A stretch of 10,055 bases of DNA, taken from the NCBI GenBank assembly GCA_028697695.1, contig JAQVEI010000044.1, positions 1 to 10,055 on the forward strand, read 5' to 3'. Shown here in pieces: positions 7,646 through 10,055 of the stretch. The stretch comes from Lentimicrobiaceae bacterium (GTDB lineage Bacteria; Bacteroidota; Bacteroidia; Bacteroidales; Lentimicrobiaceae). Position numbers and translations under genes: made by a program. The notes below the pieces were generated by a model. That model was not told the origin of the DNA, did no database searches, and was given only the letters and a program-made list of their open reading frames with translations. The first letter of the stretch is position 1. Every line of letters begins with the position of its first letter.

Positions 7646-8659
7646 CTAGTGAACGATGACCTCAGAGTCGCCTGATACAAATTTCAGTTCAAAAATCAGT
7701 TCAAGCGTTTCAAGGACCTGGTCAAGGGTTTCGCTCTCAAATCGGGCAGTTAAACGTTCATTTAATATATCCGGATTATCAATAGTAAATTTTGTTTCAT
7801 ATTTCTTTTCCAGCGCTTTAAATACATCCGCCAGCCGGGTTTCTCTGAAAGTAAGCACACCGGTTTTCCAGCTAAGGAAGTTCAAATCGTCCACGACACC
7901 TTTGAGCACTTTACCGGTAGCCTGACTGTAAGTAGCTGTTTCGCCCACTTGCAGTAAGGTTCCCGATTCGGGTTGCATACCTGAAGGATAGACCAATACC
8001 TTACCTGTGTTCACGGCTACTTTTACAAAGCCGGCATCAGGATATGCCTCCACATTAAATGAGGTGCCCAATACCTGAATATCCAAACCTGAGGCGTGAA
8101 TAATGAATGGACGTTGAGCATCGGAGCTGACTTCAAAAAACGCTTCGCCAAAGATAGAAACTTCTCTGATATGATGAGCAAATTGTTCAGGATAATTAAG
8201 TACGGAACGGGTATTTAAAGTTATACGGCTTCCATCCGGGAGCAGGGCATCATCCACAACCGTTTGACTGGAGGTTAACTGAAGCATTGTTTTTGCAGCT
8301 TCATTGCCTGAGTTTTTCAGCCATCCAAACCACCCTACAGCCATTAGCAACATAGCCGCAATACCCGAAAGCGAGGCAATCCGCACTATTTTCGCCCGGT
8401 AAACCGGATACACCGGTACTACTTTTGATTCACCGGCCTGCGATATTCGCTGCTGCATTTTCTCCCAGGCATTGTCCAGATTATAGGTTACAGGTTTTCG
8501 CTGAGTAAGCAGCAGCAATCCCTTTTCAGCTTCCACGAATTTTTTGTTTGCACTACTGCGTTCTATCCATTGCTGCACAATACGTTCTTCTTCAGGGGTG
8601 GTTTCTCCCTGCAAGTGTTTGGAAACAAGCCTTTTATAGTACTTCTCTCTTAAACGCAT
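7646..8659 (-). CDS. fecR: FecR-family anti-sigma factor with DUF4974 domain
   Basis: 337 residues from ATG at 8659. The N-terminal 50-80 residues (EKYYKRLVSKHLQGETTPEEERIVQQWI) are the cytoplasmic sigma-binding part. One membrane helix lies at about 92-113. The periplasmic FecR domain at 130-222 has the family signatures LLPDGSRITLNTRSVLNYPEQF and IFGEAFFEV, and VLGTSFNVEAY follows. The C-terminal DUF4974 domain spans about 267-336 (FRETRLADVFKALEKKYETKF), normally the part that meets the STN domain of the outer-membrane sensor. Length and order are typical of Bacteroidota FecR proteins. Such proteins hold the partner ECF sigma factor at the inner membrane until an outside signal arrives. 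The gene lies 72 bases after the sigma gene and just downstream of the 29-base promoter-like element, so it can be transcribed separately from it. The symbol is used in the family sense only; no iron or citrate role is implied. Confidence 0.95.
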   Translation of the reverse strand: MRLREKYYKRLVSKHLQGETTPEEERIVQQWIERSSANKKFVEAEKGLLLLTQRKPVTYNLDNAWEKMQQRISQAGESKVVPVYPVYRAKIVRIASLSGIAAMLLMAVGWFGWLKNSGNEAAKTMLQLTSSQTVVDDALLPDGSRITLNTRSVLNYPEQFAHHIREVSIFGEAFFEVSSDAQRPFIIHASGLDIQVLGTSFNVEAYPDAGFVKVAVNTGKVLVYPSGMQPESGTLLQVGETATYSQATGKVLKGVVDDLNFLSWKTGVLTFRETRLADVFKALEKKYETKFTIDNPDILNERLTARFESETLDQVLETLELIFELKFVSGDSEVIVH

Positions 8660-8687
8660 TGTAATTTTTGATTTATCTTATCAGCAA

Positions 8688-8716
8688 TATGACAATTAAA
8701 AGAGGTTTTACCCCTA
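8688..8716 (-). promoter_or_regulatory. Putative ECF sigma-dependent promoter, copy 1, directly upstream of fecR
   Basis: The minus strand reads TAGGGGTAAAACCT, then C, then TTTTAATTGTCATA. It lies entirely in the 72-base gap between the sigma stop and the fecR ATG. The GTCATA block ends 29 bases before the start codon, leaving a leader of roughly 20 bases, a natural promoter position. Together with the near-identical copy at 2924-2952 this suggests autoregulation by the adjacent ECF factor. Confidence 0.65.
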
Positions 8717-8731
8717 ATTAATTTTAATTTT

Positions 8732-9313
8732 TTATTTAATCCACCAAAAAAACAAACCCATCACCAGGGCAGGCAAATACTCTTTAAGGTTGTCTCTTAA
8801 AAAAGCAAGTGCTTTTGACATCTGAATTTCAACTGTTTTCACACTAATCTTCAGCTTTTCAGCTATTTCATGATATTTCAGGCCTTCAAAACGGCTCATC
8901 TCAAACACCATCCTTCGCCGCTCGGGCAATGATTTGATCAAAAAATCGATTTTAGTTTCCAAATCGTTGCTTACCAATTCCTCATGTGCGTTGGATTCAG
9001 TTGCGGTGTTGGTGGTAAAGCCGACGTACTCCTTGTACTGGCTGGTAACTTTTTGATACTTGATATAATTTAGTGCCTGATTGGTTGCCGCTCTGTAAAG
9101 ATAAGCGTTTAAGGAGGTATGCACGGAGAGTACATTACGTTTTTCCCACACTTTAAAAAACATGTCCTGTACTACTTCTTCGGCAGCATCCGGATCAATA
9201 ACGTACCTTCGTACATGAATACACAGTTGCGTGTAATATGTCTTAAAAACCGATTCAAAGACTTTTGCATCGCCTTGCTTAAGTGCCAGAAGAGTAAGCT
9301 GTTCTGATTCCAA
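8732..9313 (-). CDS. ECF sigma-70 factor, FecR-partner type
   Basis: 193 residues. The start is TTG at 9313: an in-frame TAA lies 24 bases upstream, no ATG or GTG occurs between, and the usual family opening (LTLLALKQGDAKVFESVFKTYY) begins right after. Region sigma-2 spans about 23-90, with DAAEEVVQDMFFKVWEKR and the -10 recognition helix LNAYLYRAATNQALNYIK. Region sigma-4 spans about 119-172, with the helix-turn-helix LKYHEIAEKLKISVKTVEIQMSKAL. The hydrophobic C-terminus (LPALVMGLFFWWIK) is common in this Bacteroidota subgroup. It would direct RNA polymerase to a small regulon when freed from the FecR protein encoded next. It is transcribed from a housekeeping-type promoter at 9343-9374, so basal synthesis does not need its own activity. 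Likely targets in this window are the two copies of the 29-base element. Confidence 0.95.
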   Translation of the reverse strand: MESEQLTLLALKQGDAKVFESVFKTYYTQLCIHVRRYVIDPDAAEEVVQDMFFKVWEKRNVLSVHTSLNAYLYRAATNQALNYIKYQKVTSQYKEYVGFTTNTATESNAHEELVSNDLETKIDFLIKSLPERRRMVFEMSRFEGLKYHEIAEKLKISVKTVEIQMSKALAFLRDNLKEYLPALVMGLFFWWIK

Positions 9314-9342
9314 GGTTTTATCTTTTTCCGGGGTTTAAAAAG

Positions 9343-9374
9343 CAAAGATACGAATTTACTACTTCACCGGGCAA
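9343..9374 (-). promoter_or_regulatory. Housekeeping-type Bacteroidota promoter of the sigma-factor gene
   Basis: On the minus strand a -7 box TATCTTTG (9350-9343) fits TAnnTTTG exactly, and a TTG lies 21 bases upstream (9374-9372) as the -33 element. Transcription would begin near 9336, about 22 bases before the TTG start codon. The 82-base gap to the upstream aldehyde dehydrogenase stop holds no clear terminator. Confidence 0.65.
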
Positions 9375-9395
9375 TATTAATACACTGGTCATGGG

Positions 9396-10055
9396 TTAAA
9401 AATCTTTCACCAGTATCCGGGGTTCGAGCATATCATGAATGGCATATTTAAGTCCTTCGCGGCCAAAGCCTGAATCTTTGATGCCACCATACGGCATATG
9501 GTCAACCCTGAACGTAGGCACATCGTTGATGATTACCCCACCGGTTTGTATCCGGTTAAAAGCCTGATTTATTTCATCTGCCTTATTGGTAAAGACTCCG
9601 GCCTGCAATCCAAAGCGGGTATTGTTGATAAAAGCTATGGCCTCATCAAATTCTGCATAGGGCTCAAGAGTAACTACCGGCCCGAAAATTTCGCGACTGC
9701 AAACTTTCATTTCATTATGGGTCCGGGTTAAAACAGTTGGAGGGTAAAAGCTGCCTTCACGTGATCCACCTGCAAGAACTTCTGCACCTCCATGGATGGC
9801 CTCATTTACCCAGTTTTCGACCCTGATTGCATTGTCTTCATCAATCATACTGCTGATGTCTGTATCAGCATGCGCGGGATCTCCGCTGCGCAGTTTATTT
9901 GTCAGTTTTACAAAATGTTTTGAAAATTCATCAAATATCGATTGATGAACAAAAAGGCGTTGGGCGTGAATACATACCTGCCCTGAATAGGCAAAAGCTG
10001 CTCCTGCGCATTTAACAACAGCAACATCCACATCAGCAGTTTCGGCTATGATGAC
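9396..10055 (-). CDS. NAD(P)-dependent aldehyde dehydrogenase, C-terminal part (cut by right edge)
   Basis: About 219 residues are visible, ending at TAA 9396; the frame is open to the right edge, so the GTG at 10031 is internal and not a start. The first visible residues (VIIAETADVDVAVVKC) already match the family just before the catalytic site. The nucleophilic cysteine is in SGQVCIHAQR (about residue 28 of the fragment), followed by the cofactor/base-associated EIFGPVV motif (about residue 122) and the C-terminal MPYGGIKDSGFGREG motif that shapes the active site and oligomer. The family oxidises aldehydes to carboxylic acids; substrate cannot be told from this part. The usual length is about 475-500 residues, so more than half is missing, including the general-base glutamate motif. 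It precedes the sigma gene by 82 bases on the same strand and shows no functional link to it. Confidence 0.93.
   Translation of the reverse strand, partial: VIIAETADVDVAVVKCAGAAFAYSGQVCIHAQRLFVHQSIFDEFSKHFVKLTNKLRSGDPAHADTDISSMIDEDNAIRVENWVNEAIHGGAEVLAGGSREGSFYPPTVLTRTHNEMKVCSREIFGPVVTLEPYAEFDEAIAFINNTRFGLQAGVFTNKADEINQAFNRIQTGGVIINDVPTFRVDHMPYGGIKDSGFGREGLKYAIHDMLEPRILVKDF

Noticed and set aside
7606..7680. Longer N-terminus of the STN-barrel protein, overlapping the end of fecR
   Set aside because: The extra 25 residues would bury the signal peptide internally; the ATG at 7605 gives a normal exported N-terminus.
1..10055. CRISPR array, tRNA, rRNA, insertion sequence or phage elements
   Set aside because: No regularly spaced repeats, no RNA gene signatures, no transposase or integrase frames, and no terminal inverted repeats were seen on reading both strands.

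Overview
The window comes from a member of the Bacteroidota. The evidence is a C-terminal type IX secretion (T9SS) sorting domain on a large secreted protein, an ECF sigma factor / FecR anti-sigma pair with a DUF4974-type tail, an STN-domain outer-membrane protein, and promoters with the phylum-specific TAnnTTTG -7 box. Genus cannot be read from this sequence. All six protein genes lie on the minus strand, so transcription runs from the right edge to the left.

Layout, in transcription order. (1) 10055-9396: C-terminal part of an NAD(P)-dependent aldehyde dehydrogenase, cut by the right edge. (2) 9313-8732: ECF sigma-70 factor with a TTG start, preceded by a housekeeping-type promoter. (3) 8659-7646: FecR-type anti-sigma factor with one membrane helix. 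(4) 7605-6334: exported protein in which an STN signalling domain is joined by a repetitive DTV linker to a small outer-membrane beta-barrel, where a TonB-dependent receptor would normally be expected. (5) 6249-3106: 1047-residue secreted right-handed beta-helix / FN3 / PKD-like / carboxypeptidase-regulatory-like protein with a T9SS tail. (6) 3105-2540: a 566-base AT-rich gap without a convincing gene. (7) 2539-1: N-terminal 846 residues of a very large modular secreted protein that continues past the left edge.

How the parts may work together: sigma factor, FecR and the STN-barrel protein look like a compact cell-surface signalling cassette (outer-membrane sensor, inner-membrane anti-sigma, cytoplasmic sigma). 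The most interesting observation is a 29-base element, identical at 28 positions, that occurs twice in the same orientation: once directly in front of fecR (8716-8688) and once in the long gap upstream of the left-hand surface protein (2952-2924). Its GGGGTA and GTCATA blocks and spacing resemble a promoter for an ECF sigma factor. The simplest reading is that the sigma factor activates its own anti-sigma/sensor genes and also the giant surface protein at the left edge, with the beta-helix protein lying between them. This regulatory link is an inference from the repeat and has not been tested. The aldehyde dehydrogenase looks like an unrelated upstream neighbour.
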